Source: Corynebacterium sp. MSK297 | Lineage (GTDB): Bacteria; Actinomycetota; Actinomycetes; Mycobacteriales; Mycobacteriaceae | DNA: 64,000 nt | Direction of reading: 5' to 3' | Assembly: GCF_030232885.1 (NCBI RefSeq) | Contig: NZ_JASPGD010000004.1 | Location: 186,001 to 250,000, forward strand | Part shown: positions 1 through 8,417 of the stretch, one piece after another | Position numbering within the stretch: position 1 is the stretch's first letter | Layout of the letters: each line of letters starts with the position of its first letter | The notes under the pieces: generated by a model | Database searches by the model: none | What the model was told of the DNA's origin: nothing | What the model saw: only the letters and a program-made list of their open reading frames with translations | Made by a program: the position numbers and the translations under genes

Positions 1-122
1 TCCTGGACGATCCTGGAGGTTCTGCCGTTTCCTTTCTTTCGCCGAGGGATCGTATGAAATTTCCCCAAACCGGTTTTCTGACAGTCGGTCGCAGCAGGTT
101 CCTCGTGAATTGGTTGACATAT

Positions 123-151
123 TTCACAAATACGTCGGCAGGTACTAAAAT
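123..151 (+). promoter_or_regulatory. Possible promoter of the DUF2550 gene
   Basis: A TTCACA hexamer (123-128) and a TAAAAT hexamer (146-151) are 17 bases apart and lie about 40 bases before the start codon at 190. A perfect TTGACA at 114-119 is also present but has no -10 at a good distance. Nothing else is recognisable in bases 1-122, which look intergenic. Confidence 0.35.
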
Positions 152-189
152 AATCCCAAATCTCTTCTGTTGGTTAAGGTGGCAGCTTA

Positions 190-648
190 ATGCAGGATTT
201 TATGGGTAGCTTTGTACCGTTTTGCGGACTACTAGCGCTGGTAATTGTCGCAGGATTGGCCGCATGGAAATTTTTCACGCTGCGATCTAAAGGAAACGCC
301 GTTATCGCTCGTCGGCTCCCAGCGAAAGGGACGCATGGCTGGCGGCATGGCCGGGTTGTGTGCAATGGACAGCAGCTCAACATGTATAAACTTCGCTCCT
401 TATCACCCTCAGCAGATGTGGTACTTGAACGCAAAGAATTGTCACTTCACCGTCAGCGTTCGGTCACAGATGCCGAGGGTTCTTTTATGTCTCCGCACTT
501 GCAGGTGCTGGAGGTCTCGACGCCGGATGATCATTTTGAATTGGCTGTTGATAATTCTGCGGCCATGGCGATTACTTCTTGGTTGGAATCTGCACCAGAT
601 AGCCGACAAGAACGCACGGCGCCCAAGCCACAGCAATTGCGTAGATAA
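190..648 (+). CDS. DUF2550 family membrane-anchored protein
   Basis: 152 residues. One N-terminal membrane segment (about residues 8-27, rich in L/V/A) is followed by a basic, soluble, probably cytoplasmic domain with the sequence pattern of the DUF2550 family. In mycobacteria and corynebacteria this family is encoded just after the F-type ATP synthase operon; nucS follows here, as expected, but no atp gene is visible in the first 189 bases. The start ATG has an AAGGTGG element upstream. The function of the family is unknown; an accessory membrane role is only a guess from gene order. Confidence 0.8.
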   Translation: MQDFMGSFVPFCGLLALVIVAGLAAWKFFTLRSKGNAVIARRLPAKGTHGWRHGRVVCNGQQLNMYKLRSLSPSADVVLERKELSLHRQRSVTDAEGSFMSPHLQVLEVSTPDDHFELAVDNSAAMAITSWLESAPDSRQERTAPKPQQLRR

Positions 649-682
649 TGCGCTGACTGTGCTGGGGTATTGTACCCTGCGC

Positions 683-688
683 TAGGGT
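683..688 (+). promoter_or_regulatory. -10 hexamer of nucS (leaderless)
   Basis: TAGGGT ends 7 bases before ATG 696, so transcription would begin at the start codon. This favours ATG 696 over the in-frame GTG at 690. Confidence 0.55.
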
Positions 689-695
689 AGTGGGC

Positions 696-1388
696 ATGCG
701 TTTAGTGATTGCCCACTGTTCTGTCGATTATGTCGGCAGGTTGGATGCCCACTTGCCTGCTGCAGACCGTCTTATCATGGTTAAAGCTGATGGTTCCGTG
801 TCGGTTCACGCGGATAATCGCGCTTATAAGCCGTTGAATTGGATGACCTCACCGTGCACGTTGACTGAATCCGCGATCACCGATATTGACGGTGACGAAA
901 CAGAAGAAAAAATATGGGTGGTAGAAAACCCGCAGGGTGAGCAACTGCGTATCACCCTTCATGCAGTCCACCATGACACGAACCACGAACTTGGGGAGGA
1001 CCCGGGGCTGGTCAAAGACGGAGTCGAGGCGCATTTACAAGAGCTGCTTGCTGAGCACATTACGACGCTTGGCGACGGTTATTCATTGGTGAGACGGGAA
1101 TACCCCACGGGAATCGGGCCGGTTGATATTCTGGCTCGCAACGCCGATGGTGAAACCGTTGCCGTGGAGATTAAGCGTCGTGGTGGTATTGATGGCGTAG
1201 AACAGCTCACGCGATATTTGGAACTGCTGAATCGAGACAGCTTGCTAGCACCAGTTCACGGAATTTTTGCGGCTCAGCAAATAAAAGAGCAAGCCAAAAC
1301 TTTAGCCCGTGATCGCGGAATTAGATGTGTGACGTTGGATTATCAGCAACTGCGTGGCCTCGAGCCTAACGAGTTGCGGTTGTTTTAA
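696..1388 (+). CDS. nucS: Endonuclease NucS/EndoMS (non-canonical mismatch repair)
   Basis: 230 residues. The enzyme cuts both strands at mismatches and replaces MutS/MutL in most actinobacteria. The N-terminal part begins [16 protein letters not shown], the usual family opening. The C-terminal half carries a PD-(D/E)xK-type nuclease core: GPVDILARN followed by VAVEIKRRG. The protein ends in LRLF, the C-terminal motif by which the corynebacterial enzyme binds the beta sliding clamp. ATG 696 is preferred over GTG 690 because it fits family length and a -10 hexamer lies 7 bases upstream. The next coding sequence follows immediately, so the two are probably co-transcribed. Confidence 0.95.
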   Translation: MRLVIAHCSVDYVGRLDAHLPAADRLIMVKADGSVSVHADNRAYKPLNWMTSPCTLTESAITDIDGDETEEKIWVVENPQGEQLRITLHAVHHDTNHELGEDPGLVKDGVEAHLQELLAEHITTLGDGYSLVRREYPTGIGPVDILARNADGETVAVEIKRRGGIDGVEQLTRYLELLNRDSLLAPVHGIFAAQQIKEQAKTLARDRGIRCVTLDYQQLRGLEPNELRLF

Positions 1389-1410
1389 ATGGCTGCGAAT
1401 AAACGACGCG

Positions 1411-1728
1411 GTGCTCACGGACATAGCCGGGGTGCGAAAGGAAAAGGCTGGGAAAGCACGCCGGGCACAGTATTCGCCTTCGAGCATTCCTTCCGATGGC
1501 GGATCGCTATTCGGAACCCAAGTGACAGAAGGCCCTAGCTGGGATTTCGGCAGACCTTATGAGTACCGGCAGATCGCGGCAGTTCGTGCCGTGAAATACT
1601 ATGTGTGCCCTGGTTGTAACGTGGATATTCCTCCGGGTGTGGCGCACATTGTTGCATGGCCGCGCGATTCTGGTGGTCAGGGAGATGACCGCCGTCACTG
1701 GCATTCCCGTTGTTGGCAACAGCGTTAA
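1411..1728 (+). CDS. Small Cys/His protein (often annotated ATP/GTP-binding), 5' end uncertain
   Basis: The conserved part lies in one frame ending at 1728: GTQVTEGPSWDFG, then YYVCPGCNVDIPPGVAH, HIVAWPRD, DDRRHWHSRCW. The CPGC pair plus H/C near the end look like a metal-binding ribbon. This ~100-residue family is typically the next gene after nucS in actinobacteria. The start is unclear: this frame offers GTG 1411 or 1432, or ATG 1354 inside nucS. However, ATG 1389 directly after the nucS stop opens a very basic N-terminus (MAANKRRGAHGHSRGAKGKG) in another frame, which runs to a stop at about 1536. A one-base insertion between about 1480 and 1510 would join the two. See findings. Confidence 0.7.
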   Translation: MLTDIAGVRKEKAGKARRAQYSPSSIPSDGGSLFGTQVTEGPSWDFGRPYEYRQIAAVRAVKYYVCPGCNVDIPPGVAHIVAWPRDSGGQGDDRRHWHSRCWQQR

Positions 1729-1817
1729 GACTGTTGCCTGTAACATCGAGGATCACAGCTCGGTAGAAAGTTCATTCTCGTGATTCTCATCAGACGAAAC
1801 AATGTCGGCATAACAGG

Positions 1818-1823
1818 TAGCCT
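1818..1823 (+). promoter_or_regulatory. -10 hexamer of the thiamine-binding-family gene (leaderless)
   Basis: TAGCCT, followed by 7 bases and then ATG 1831. No Shine-Dalgarno is needed or seen. Confidence 0.5.
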
Positions 1824-1830
1824 AGGTCCT

Positions 1831-2127
1831 ATGATTGTGGCTTTTTCTGTTGCACCCACGACCACGAATGAAACGGGAGAAATGTCAGAGGCGGTTGCCG
1901 AGGCGGTTCGGGTAGTACGTGAATCAGGCCTACCGAATGAGACGAATTCGATGTTTACCCTGTTGGAAGGCGACTGGGACGAGGTTTTTGACGTCGTGAA
2001 GAAAGCGACGGCTGCAGTGGAAGCAGTCTCGCCGCGGGTTTCGCTCGTGATCAAGGCTGATATTAGAAAAGGCGTAACCGACGGCCTTACCGCCAAAGTT
2101 GAGGCTGTCAACCGTCACCTTTCGTAA
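1831..2127 (+). CDS. MTH1187-family thiamine-binding protein
   Basis: 98 residues, beginning MIVAFSVAPTTT and matching the MTH1187/YkoF-like (DUF77) fold family: a short beta-alpha-beta protein with the FSVAP opening and the VSLVIKADIRKG segment. Family members bind thiamine or related pyrimidines and form homotetramers; they carry no catalytic motif. Start ATG 1831 is chosen over an in-frame upstream ATG at 1780 because it matches family length and has a -10 hexamer 7 bases before it. It stands alone between the nucS pair and the thioredoxin-like gene. Confidence 0.8.
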   Translation: MIVAFSVAPTTTNETGEMSEAVAEAVRVVRESGLPNETNSMFTLLEGDWDEVFDVVKKATAAVEAVSPRVSLVIKADIRKGVTDGLTAKVEAVNRHLS

Positions 2128-2212
2128 GAGCGTTTTGCATGAAATAACGTTGCGTTAATCGGAACCATAGAAAAACCAATCGCCAATGCTTTTCTAGGAG
2201 GGCACAACTTCG

Positions 2213-3265
2213 ATGACTCATCCACAGCAACCAGGGCAGCCGCACCCCAGCGAGTCCCGTGTGGCCCAGCGACAAGGGCAGCCTGGCCACGAACCAGCTC
2301 GATTTGCTGCCTCAGCGGTAGATTTGGAGCAGCTAAAAAATCGCGCCCAGTCGGGGCCACAAACAGCTGGAGGTCAACAGCCTCAGTCTCGGAATTCTGG
2401 TGCCGCAAAACAGGCTGGCGATACTATCTCGGCGTATTTTGAGATTACTGATCAGAACTTTGAAACCGATGTGGTTCGGCGTTCGACTGAGGTGCCGGTT
2501 GTCGTGCTGCTGGGCACGTCCCGCGCGGCGGAATCTGATGAGATGAAGCGGAATTTTGAACAACTCGTCGTTGGCGCTGCCACACTGGGCAAAGTAGTTT
2601 TCGGTTATGTGGATGCTGATAAGAATCCTGCCATCGCACAGGCATTTCGCGCGGATGCGGTGCCTACGGTGGTCGCCTTGGGGCAAGGGCAGCCGTTGAC
2701 ACAGTTCCAAGGGGCTCAGCCAGCGGAGGTTTTACAGCAGTGGGTTGAGGCACTTATCCAGCAGGTTGGTCCAAAATTGTCTGGTCCTTCGCAGCCTATC
2801 GTTGATCCCGCACACACCGCGGGCAACGACGATAGTGCCGATGCGGGTCTTGATCCGCGTCATGATGCTGCCGAACAAGCACTTTCGGCGGGTGATTATG
2901 CGCAAGCTCGTGAGCATTACGACGCGATTCTGGCTGATGATCCAGCTGATCAACAAGCCAGTTTGGCACGCAAGACAGTCGAAGTTATCGAACGTTTCGC
3001 CCCCGCGAATCGCAGTGGTGACGCCGTGGTAGAGGCAGATGAGGATCCGAATGATGTCGACAAACAACTCGACGCAGCCGATGCGGAAGTTTTAGCTGGC
3101 GTGCCGGAGAAAGCTTTTGCCCGACTGATTTCCACGATGACAACCACAGCTGGTGATGATAAAGACCGTCTGCGTACCCGCGTGATTTCTTTGTTTGAGT
3201 TGTTTGATCCAGCAGACCCCCGCGTGCAACAGGCACGTTCTGAACTAGCGAGTGCGTTGTTCTAA
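2213..3265 (+). CDS. Thioredoxin-fold/TPR protein, YbbN (CnoX)-like
   Basis: 350 residues. A Gln/Pro-rich disordered N-terminus (to about residue 75) precedes a thioredoxin fold (about 80-190, with FGYVDADKNPAIAQAFRADAVPTVVAL, here shortened: VDADKN and AVPTVVAL) and C-terminal helical tetratricopeptide-like repeats (about 220-350, DYAQAREHYDAILADDP). The place of the usual CxxC is taken by LGTSRAAES, so no redox-active cysteines exist. E. coli YbbN/CnoX is a chaperedoxin with the same architecture; a chaperone or scaffold role is likely. A strong AGGAGGG ribosome site precedes ATG 2213. Confidence 0.8.
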   Translation: MTHPQQPGQPHPSESRVAQRQGQPGHEPARFAASAVDLEQLKNRAQSGPQTAGGQQPQSRNSGAAKQAGDTISAYFEITDQNFETDVVRRSTEVPVVVLLGTSRAAESDEMKRNFEQLVVGAATLGKVVFGYVDADKNPAIAQAFRADAVPTVVALGQGQPLTQFQGAQPAEVLQQWVEALIQQVGPKLSGPSQPIVDPAHTAGNDDSADAGLDPRHDAAEQALSAGDYAQAREHYDAILADDPADQQASLARKTVEVIERFAPANRSGDAVVEADEDPNDVDKQLDAADAEVLAGVPEKAFARLISTMTTTAGDDKDRLRTRVISLFELFDPADPRVQQARSELASALF

Positions 3266-3514
3266 ATGGTCGGTTTCGACGCTTCGCCACGACGAAGCCC
3301 GGGAATTTTCGGCGCTGGTGGTCTTGGGCCCTGCGGTTGTGCCACTACGTAGCACCGTCGGTAAACGAGTGCTTTAAGCTAGTAGGTGAGACCTCCCGAA
3401 GACCAACGTTGGCGGGGGACAGAGCCGTTAATCCGTTTATCCTATCTAGGGCTTGAAAACAATCGGTTTTGTCTGCATAGCGTGAGTAACGTCAAGAAAG
3501 AGACGATTGAGATT

Positions 3515-4366
3515 ATGACTTCTACGTCCGGAGCCACAGAGCCTACTACCAGTGAGGATTTGCTCATTGATTTCCGCGATGTCGCCCTGCGGCGTGGCGG
3601 CAATACGTTGGTTGGGCCGGTTAATTGGCAGGTCGAGTTAGACGAGCGCTGGGTAATCATTGGGCCGAATGGCGCCGGAAAGACCTCGTTGGTACGTATG
3701 GCGTCGGCGGAGGAGTTCCCGTCAGCGGGCACAGCGTTTGTCATGGGGGAAAAATTTGGTGCCGCCAATATGCGCGATGTCCGAGCGATGGTCGGCATTT
3801 CTTCTGCAGCGTTAGCGAATCGGATCCCGGCTGGTGAGCGTGTCGACGACCTGGTGGTTTCGGCTGGATATGCGGTCTTGGGGCGTTGGCGCGAAGACTA
3901 TGACTCGCTCGATTTCGAGCGGGCGTACGATATTTTGGATCAAGTGGGTGCGTTTCACCTGATGGAACGCACTTGGGGCACGCTGTCGGAGGGAGAACGT
4001 AAGCGTGTGCTGCTGGCCCGTGCGTTGATGACCGACCCGGAGTTGTTGATTCTCGATGAGCCATCAGCCGGAATGGATTTGGGCGGACGCGAGGATCTCG
4101 TTGGCTATTTGGGGGATCTGGCGTTGGACCCGGATGCACCAGCGATTGTGATGATTACTCACCATGTGGAAGAGATTCCGGAGGGCTTTACCCACGCATT
4201 GTTGTTGGATGAGGGAGAGGTGGTCGCTCAAGGTTTGCTTGACGACGTTTTGACCTCGGAAAATCTGACGAAGGCGTTCCATCAGCCGATTCAGGTTGAC
4301 CGGTTGGGTTCGCGCTTTTTTGCCCGGCGTGCTCGCCGGGGCCGTGGTTCACACCGCGCAGGCTAG
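3515..4366 (+). CDS. ABC transporter ATP-binding protein (ModF-like)
   Basis: 283 residues, a single ABC ATPase domain. Walker A is GPNGAGKTS (about 50-58), the signature is LSEGERKR (157-164), Walker B is ELLILDEPSAG (176-186) and the switch histidine lies in ITHHVEE. No permease or binding protein is adjacent, so the partner is unknown; the closest-looking families are ModF/molybdenum-type ATPases that work in trans or in non-transport roles. ATG 3515 is chosen because the preceding in-frame stretch (from 3386) is not conserved-looking. The NUDIX gene follows 21 bases downstream and is probably in the same operon. Confidence 0.85.
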   Translation: MTSTSGATEPTTSEDLLIDFRDVALRRGGNTLVGPVNWQVELDERWVIIGPNGAGKTSLVRMASAEEFPSAGTAFVMGEKFGAANMRDVRAMVGISSAALANRIPAGERVDDLVVSAGYAVLGRWREDYDSLDFERAYDILDQVGAFHLMERTWGTLSEGERKRVLLARALMTDPELLILDEPSAGMDLGGREDLVGYLGDLALDPDAPAIVMITHHVEEIPEGFTHALLLDEGEVVAQGLLDDVLTSENLTKAFHQPIQVDRLGSRFFARRARRGRGSHRAG

Positions 4367-4387
4367 TAGCAGCGAGGTGAGACAATA

Positions 4388-5269
4388 ATGCCGGAATTTC
4401 CTGCGCATTCGCAGTTTCATTGCCAGCATCAATCCGATCAGGTGGATGCTATCAACCCGGAAGATATGACGGGTTATCAGGGTGCCCGCCTAGCTGCCAC
4501 CGTGTTATTGGTCCGTGATGGCGTGCAGGGCCTTGAGGTATTTGCGCAAGAGCGCGTGTCCACGATGCGGAATTTCCCAGGAATCACGGTTTTTCCGGGC
4601 GGTGGGGTGGATCGCCGCGATTTCCCTGCCCGATCGTGGAATTCCGGTGATCATTGGTGTGGTCCGTCGGCGGTGTCGTTGGCGCGGCGGATGGAGACCA
4701 ATAAATATAAGGCACATGCGCTGGTTTTTGCTGCGGTCCGTGAGTTATTTGAAGAATCCGGAGCGTTGTTGGCGGTGCATGGCGACGGTGCCCCGATCGC
4801 GAATGTGGCTCCGTATGATTATGCGCGGCGCCGCTTGGAATCACACGAGATCGCGTTGTCGGATCTCATGCAGGAGCACGATCTCAAAGTGCGTTCGGAT
4901 TTGCTGCTTCCGTGGGCTCGTTGGGTTGGAAAGTCGGATCGTACGCAGTTGTGGTTCGATACGTTTTCCTTTGTCGCGCGTGTGCCGGATGGGCAATGCC
5001 CGGCACCAGACCCGGGCGGGGAAGCTGAGGACGCGAATTGGTTTTCTCCACAGTTGCTTCTCGACGGCTGGCGGGCAGGTTTGGTGCGGTTTGTCTTGCC
5101 GACGTGGGCGCAGCTGCGCAAACTTGCTGATTGCGCAACGGTGACTGATGTGATGCAGATGGCACGCGATTCCGTTATTCATCCCATCGTCGGGAAAGGT
5201 TGGCAGGACTCAGCGTATCGTGAATTCTTGGAGTACCAGCCGGAAGATCGTATAGGCAGGATCATATGA
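4388..5269 (+). CDS. NUDIX hydrolase, NUDT19-like
   Basis: 293 residues. The Nudix box is split by a long insertion: FPGGGVDRRDF (about residues 70-80) and then AVRELFEESGALL (about 117-129), as in the NUDT19/RP2 type that hydrolyses acyl-CoA or other nucleoside diphosphate derivatives. The rest shows the usual C-terminal FVARVPDG and EDANWF segments. It follows the ABC ATPase by 21 bases with a GAGGTGAG ribosome site. The substrate cannot be deduced. Confidence 0.85.
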   Translation: MPEFPAHSQFHCQHQSDQVDAINPEDMTGYQGARLAATVLLVRDGVQGLEVFAQERVSTMRNFPGITVFPGGGVDRRDFPARSWNSGDHWCGPSAVSLARRMETNKYKAHALVFAAVRELFEESGALLAVHGDGAPIANVAPYDYARRRLESHEIALSDLMQEHDLKVRSDLLLPWARWVGKSDRTQLWFDTFSFVARVPDGQCPAPDPGGEAEDANWFSPQLLLDGWRAGLVRFVLPTWAQLRKLADCATVTDVMQMARDSVIHPIVGKGWQDSAYREFLEYQPEDRIGRII

Positions 5270-5299
5270 GAAGGCATGAATCTAAAACTGCCCTGATCT

Positions 5300-5316
5300 G
5301 TCTAGAAATACTAGAC
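5300..5316. promoter_or_regulatory. Perfect inverted repeat before the ETF operon, possible operator
   Basis: GTCTAG-AAATA-CTAGAC, a 6-bp-arm palindrome. It overlaps the place where a -35 would lie for a TACAGT hexamer at 5324-5329. It could be an operator or a weak terminator of the upstream gene; it lacks a T-run. Confidence 0.4.
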
Positions 5317-5445
5317 CAAGTGGTACAGTTGCATTCGGTAGAATGACACAATGACACACCGTGACAAACGGCATAAACGAAATACATAACGTGTGCCTTC
5401 GATTTGTTGACGCACGAAACAGCAAAGAAAGGTAGGTGGCAGAAA

Positions 5446-6249
5446 ATGCCCACTATCGTGGTTTTGGTGAAGACTGTGCCGGATACCTGGTCCACGAAAA
5501 CCCTACGTGATGATGCCCGCTTGGATCGGGAATCCGTCGATGTGATTATCGATGAGATTAACGAATTTTCGGTGGAACAAGCGCTGCGCATTCGGGAGGA
5601 AGCGGGCAAGCAGGGTACTGAGTACCAGGTGATTGCGTTGAGCATGGGCCCTGCGCACCACGAGGATGCCCTGCGGAAAGCCATCGCGATGGGTGCCGAC
5701 GATGCCGTGCACGTGAGCGATGAGGCGTTGGGTGGTAGTGATGCGTTAGGAACCGCATTTGCCCTACACTGCGCCTTGGAGTCGATCGATGACGTGCAGT
5801 TGATTATTGGCGGTAATTATTCCTCTGATGGTTCCACCGGTACGGTGCCAGGGTTGGTGGCAGAATTCCAGGAGATTCCAGCGTTGACCGCGGTCCATGA
5901 GCTTACTGTCGACGGTGGAACCGTGTCCGCAACCCGCGAGAATAACCGTGGTACCTGGCAGCTCTCGGCGAATCTTCCTGCCTTGGTTACTGTGACAGAT
6001 AAATCCGCAAGCCCACGTTTCCCGAAGTTTAAAGGTTTGCGCCAAGCCAAAAAGCACGAGATTACCACCGTCGACATTGCGGGTATTGGCTTGGACGCGG
6101 ATATGGTTGGCGCCGACAATGCGACCACGCGGGTACTCCAGCATAAAAAGCGCCCACCGCGAACCGCCGGTGCTGTGATTGATTCCGGTAGCCCGGAAGA
6201 GCAGGCCCGTAAGATTGCCGACTACTTGGCCGAAAACAACCTTATTTAA
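5446..6249 (+). CDS. etfB: Electron transfer flavoprotein beta subunit
   Basis: 267 residues. Together with EtfA it forms the FAD/AMP heterodimer that takes electrons from acyl-CoA and other dehydrogenases. Typical features: N-terminal IVVLVKTVPDTW, the EFSVEQALRIREE segment, MGADDAVHV and the nucleotide-binding TGTVPGLVAE loop. Start ATG 5446 gives the canonical MPTIVVLVKTVPD opening and follows AAAGAAAGG. The etfA gene begins 27 bases after the stop. The pair occupies the fixA-fixB position known from mycobacteria. Confidence 0.95.
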   Translation: MPTIVVLVKTVPDTWSTKTLRDDARLDRESVDVIIDEINEFSVEQALRIREEAGKQGTEYQVIALSMGPAHHEDALRKAIAMGADDAVHVSDEALGGSDALGTAFALHCALESIDDVQLIIGGNYSSDGSTGTVPGLVAEFQEIPALTAVHELTVDGGTVSATRENNRGTWQLSANLPALVTVTDKSASPRFPKFKGLRQAKKHEITTVDIAGIGLDADMVGADNATTRVLQHKKRPPRTAGAVIDSGSPEEQARKIADYLAENNLI

Positions 6250-6276
6250 CGACGCCACTGAGGGAGTATTACTGCT

Positions 6277-7242
6277 ATGTCACACGTGTATGTGCTGGTA
6301 GAACACGAAAATGGTCAGATTAGCTCGGTAACGCAGGAACTGTTTACCGCAGCTCGTGCGCTGGGATCGGTACGCGCAGTTGCAGTGGGTGCGCCGGGCA
6401 GTTGCGATAGGCTTGCCGACGAACTGGCCAGCGCCGGTGCAGAAAAGATTTATTGTGCGGAAGTCGCAGATTATGACCAGCGATTGGTTATGCCTGAGGT
6501 GGAAGCGCTGAGTGCACTTGCTGCAGCGGACCCGGCGCCGATCGTGGTTTCCGCTAATTCTGCGGGCAACGAAATCGTCGGCCGGTTGGGTGCGCGCCTG
6601 GCTTCGGGGATTCTTGCCGACGTCGTCGGAATCAATGCCGATGGTTCCGCCGTGCATTCGATTTTCGGCGGTTCGATTGAGGTGCTCGCCCAAGCCGACG
6701 GTGATTGTCCGCTTTATAGCCTACGCCCGGGTGCTGTCGACGCCGAGGCTAGCCCGGTGAAGGGTGCGGGCATCGTCGAGAAGTTCTCGGTGGATGGTGC
6801 TGCCGACAATGAGGTTCGCGTGGAATCGTTCACTCCGGCTGTCAAGGGGGATCGCCCAGATCTGCTGCAGGCGAAAAACATTGTCGCCGGTGGCCGGGGC
6901 GTCGGTTCTGCGGAGAATTTCGCCGAAGTCATAGAGCCGCTTGCCGATAGCTTGGGTGCTGCGGTGGGTGCTACCCGTGATGCCGTCGATGATGGTATGT
7001 ACGCGCCAGCCCACCAGATTGGCCAGACGGGTGTGACTGTGAGCCCGAAGCTGTATATCGGTGTTGGTATTTCCGGTGCGATTCAACACCTGGTGGGTAT
7101 GCAGACCGCGGAGCACATCATCGTAGTCAACCAGGATGCTGACGAGCCGTTCTTTAGCGTCGCCGATTTGGGCGTGGTGGGCGATTTGCACGAGATCGCA
7201 CCGGCTTTGACCGCGGAATTGCAAGCGCGCGCAGGCAGCTAA
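6277..7242 (+). CDS. etfA: Electron transfer flavoprotein alpha subunit
   Basis: 321 residues. An N-terminal domain (about 1-185) is followed by the C-terminal FAD-binding domain with its signature VSPKLYIGVGISGAIQHLVGM (given in part: LYIGVGISGAIQH) and NQDADEPFF/ADLGVVGDL. The R-G-V-G segment (VAGGRGVGSAENF) contacts FAD in the family. It is the second gene of the etf operon, with a TGAGGGAG ribosome site. Electron transfer to the quinone pool would need an ETF dehydrogenase not present here. Confidence 0.95.
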   Translation: MSHVYVLVEHENGQISSVTQELFTAARALGSVRAVAVGAPGSCDRLADELASAGAEKIYCAEVADYDQRLVMPEVEALSALAAADPAPIVVSANSAGNEIVGRLGARLASGILADVVGINADGSAVHSIFGGSIEVLAQADGDCPLYSLRPGAVDAEASPVKGAGIVEKFSVDGAADNEVRVESFTPAVKGDRPDLLQAKNIVAGGRGVGSAENFAEVIEPLADSLGAAVGATRDAVDDGMYAPAHQIGQTGVTVSPKLYIGVGISGAIQHLVGMQTAEHIIVVNQDADEPFFSVADLGVVGDLHEIAPALTAELQARAGS

Positions 7243-7278
7243 TACTCACATGGCGCTGGCACGCGTTGAGCTAGCAGC

Positions 7279-7284
7279 TAGGCT
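7279..7284 (+). promoter_or_regulatory. -10 hexamer of the cysteine desulfurase gene (leaderless)
   Basis: TAGGCT, then 7 bases, then ATG 7292. Confidence 0.5.
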
Positions 7285-7291
7285 GGTGTCT

Positions 7292-8413
7292 ATGACTTAT
7301 CTCGATCATGCTGCCACCACCCCCATGCGTCAATCAGCGATTGATGCGTGGGTGGAAGCCTCCGGTGCATTGAACCCGAATGGCCAGTATGCGGCAGGCC
7401 GAAAGGCCCGCAGCGTGCTGGATTTAGCCCGCGAGACCGTCGCGGAGCTTTTGGGTTGCGAGCCCATCGAGGTGATTTTCACTGCTTCCGGAACGGAGTC
7501 AGACAATATCGCACTGCAGGGGCTGTATGCGGCGAGTGAGTCCAATCGGATAATCGTCCCGGCCGCGGAACACTCGGCGGTTCGCGATGTCGCTGGCATG
7601 CTTGCGGGCCGCGGGGCGCAGGTCGTTGATCTACCGGTCGACGGTGCTGCCCGGGTGTGTGATCTTTCGCCGTTAGATACTCCGGCTGCTCTAGCGACGT
7701 GTATGTATGCCAATAACGAGATCGGCAGCATTCAACCAATTGCAGAAATTACCCAGCGCGCGGCAGCAGTGGGTACTCCGGTCCATGTCGACGCAGTCCA
7801 AGCTGTCGGCAAGCTGCCGATTAATTTCCATGAGTTGCAGGCAACGACTCTTGCGGCTAGCGGTCACAAATTCGGTGGCCCGCGTGGCACTGGTCTGTTG
7901 CTGGCTCAGCGCACTCCAGCGCCGAAACCGGTGTATTTCGGCGGCGGCCAAGAACGTGGGATTCGTCCGGGAACAGTCAACGTAGCTGGCGCCGTGGGTT
8001 TGGCGGCGGCGTTGCAGGAATCATTGCGGGAATCCGAACGCGAAGCGGCCCGTCTGGCGCGCCTGCGCGACAAGCTACGCACGTTTATCACTACGCGCAT
8101 CGATGATGTGGTGGTTAATACGACTGAGCCTGCTTTGCCGACGCATCTGCATGTGTCTTTCTTGGGCACCGATGGGGATAGCCTGATTATGCTCCTGGAT
8201 CGCGCGGGGATTGCGATTTCGACTGGTTCGGCGTGCGCGGCTGGAGTGAACCGCGTAAGCCATGTACTTGAGGCGATGGGCGCAGATGACGCCCGCACCC
8301 GCGGCGCACTGCGGTTTAGCCTGGGGTATACCACGACCGAAGACGACATTGATGCTGTTTGCCAGCAGCTACCGGAGATTATCGAAACAGCGCGCAAGGT
8401 CTCTGAGCTCTAA
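7292..8413 (+). CDS. iscS: Cysteine desulfurase (IscS/NifS class)
   Basis: 373 residues, a fold-type I PLP enzyme that moves sulfur from cysteine to a persulfide for tRNA thiolation and Fe-S assembly. Opening YLDHAATTPMR, PLP lysine in ASGHKFGGPRGTG, catalytic cysteine in STGSACAAGV near the C-terminus. The compact active-site loop is of the IscS type. Start ATG 7292 gives the canonical MTYLDHAATT and has a -10 hexamer 7 bases upstream. mnmA, its usual sulfur acceptor partner, is 0.9 kb downstream with one opposite-strand gene between, as in the mycobacterial iscS-mnmA neighbourhood. Confidence 0.93.
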   Translation: MTYLDHAATTPMRQSAIDAWVEASGALNPNGQYAAGRKARSVLDLARETVAELLGCEPIEVIFTASGTESDNIALQGLYAASESNRIIVPAAEHSAVRDVAGMLAGRGAQVVDLPVDGAARVCDLSPLDTPAALATCMYANNEIGSIQPIAEITQRAAAVGTPVHVDAVQAVGKLPINFHELQATTLAASGHKFGGPRGTGLLLAQRTPAPKPVYFGGGQERGIRPGTVNVAGAVGLAAALQESLRESEREAARLARLRDKLRTFITTRIDDVVVNTTEPALPTHLHVSFLGTDGDSLIMLLDRAGIAISTGSACAAGVNRVSHVLEAMGADDARTRGALRFSLGYTTTEDDIDAVCQQLPEIIETARKVSEL

Positions 8414-8417
8414 CCTG

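Noticed and set aside
114-119. Consensus TTGACA as the -35 of the first gene
   Set aside because: No -10 hexamer at 16-19 bases; TTCACA/TAAAAT with 17-base spacing fits better.
3280-3299. Possible terminator GCTTCG-CCACGA-CGAAGC after the YbbN-like gene
   Set aside because: Six-bp stem without a following T-run; too weak to call.
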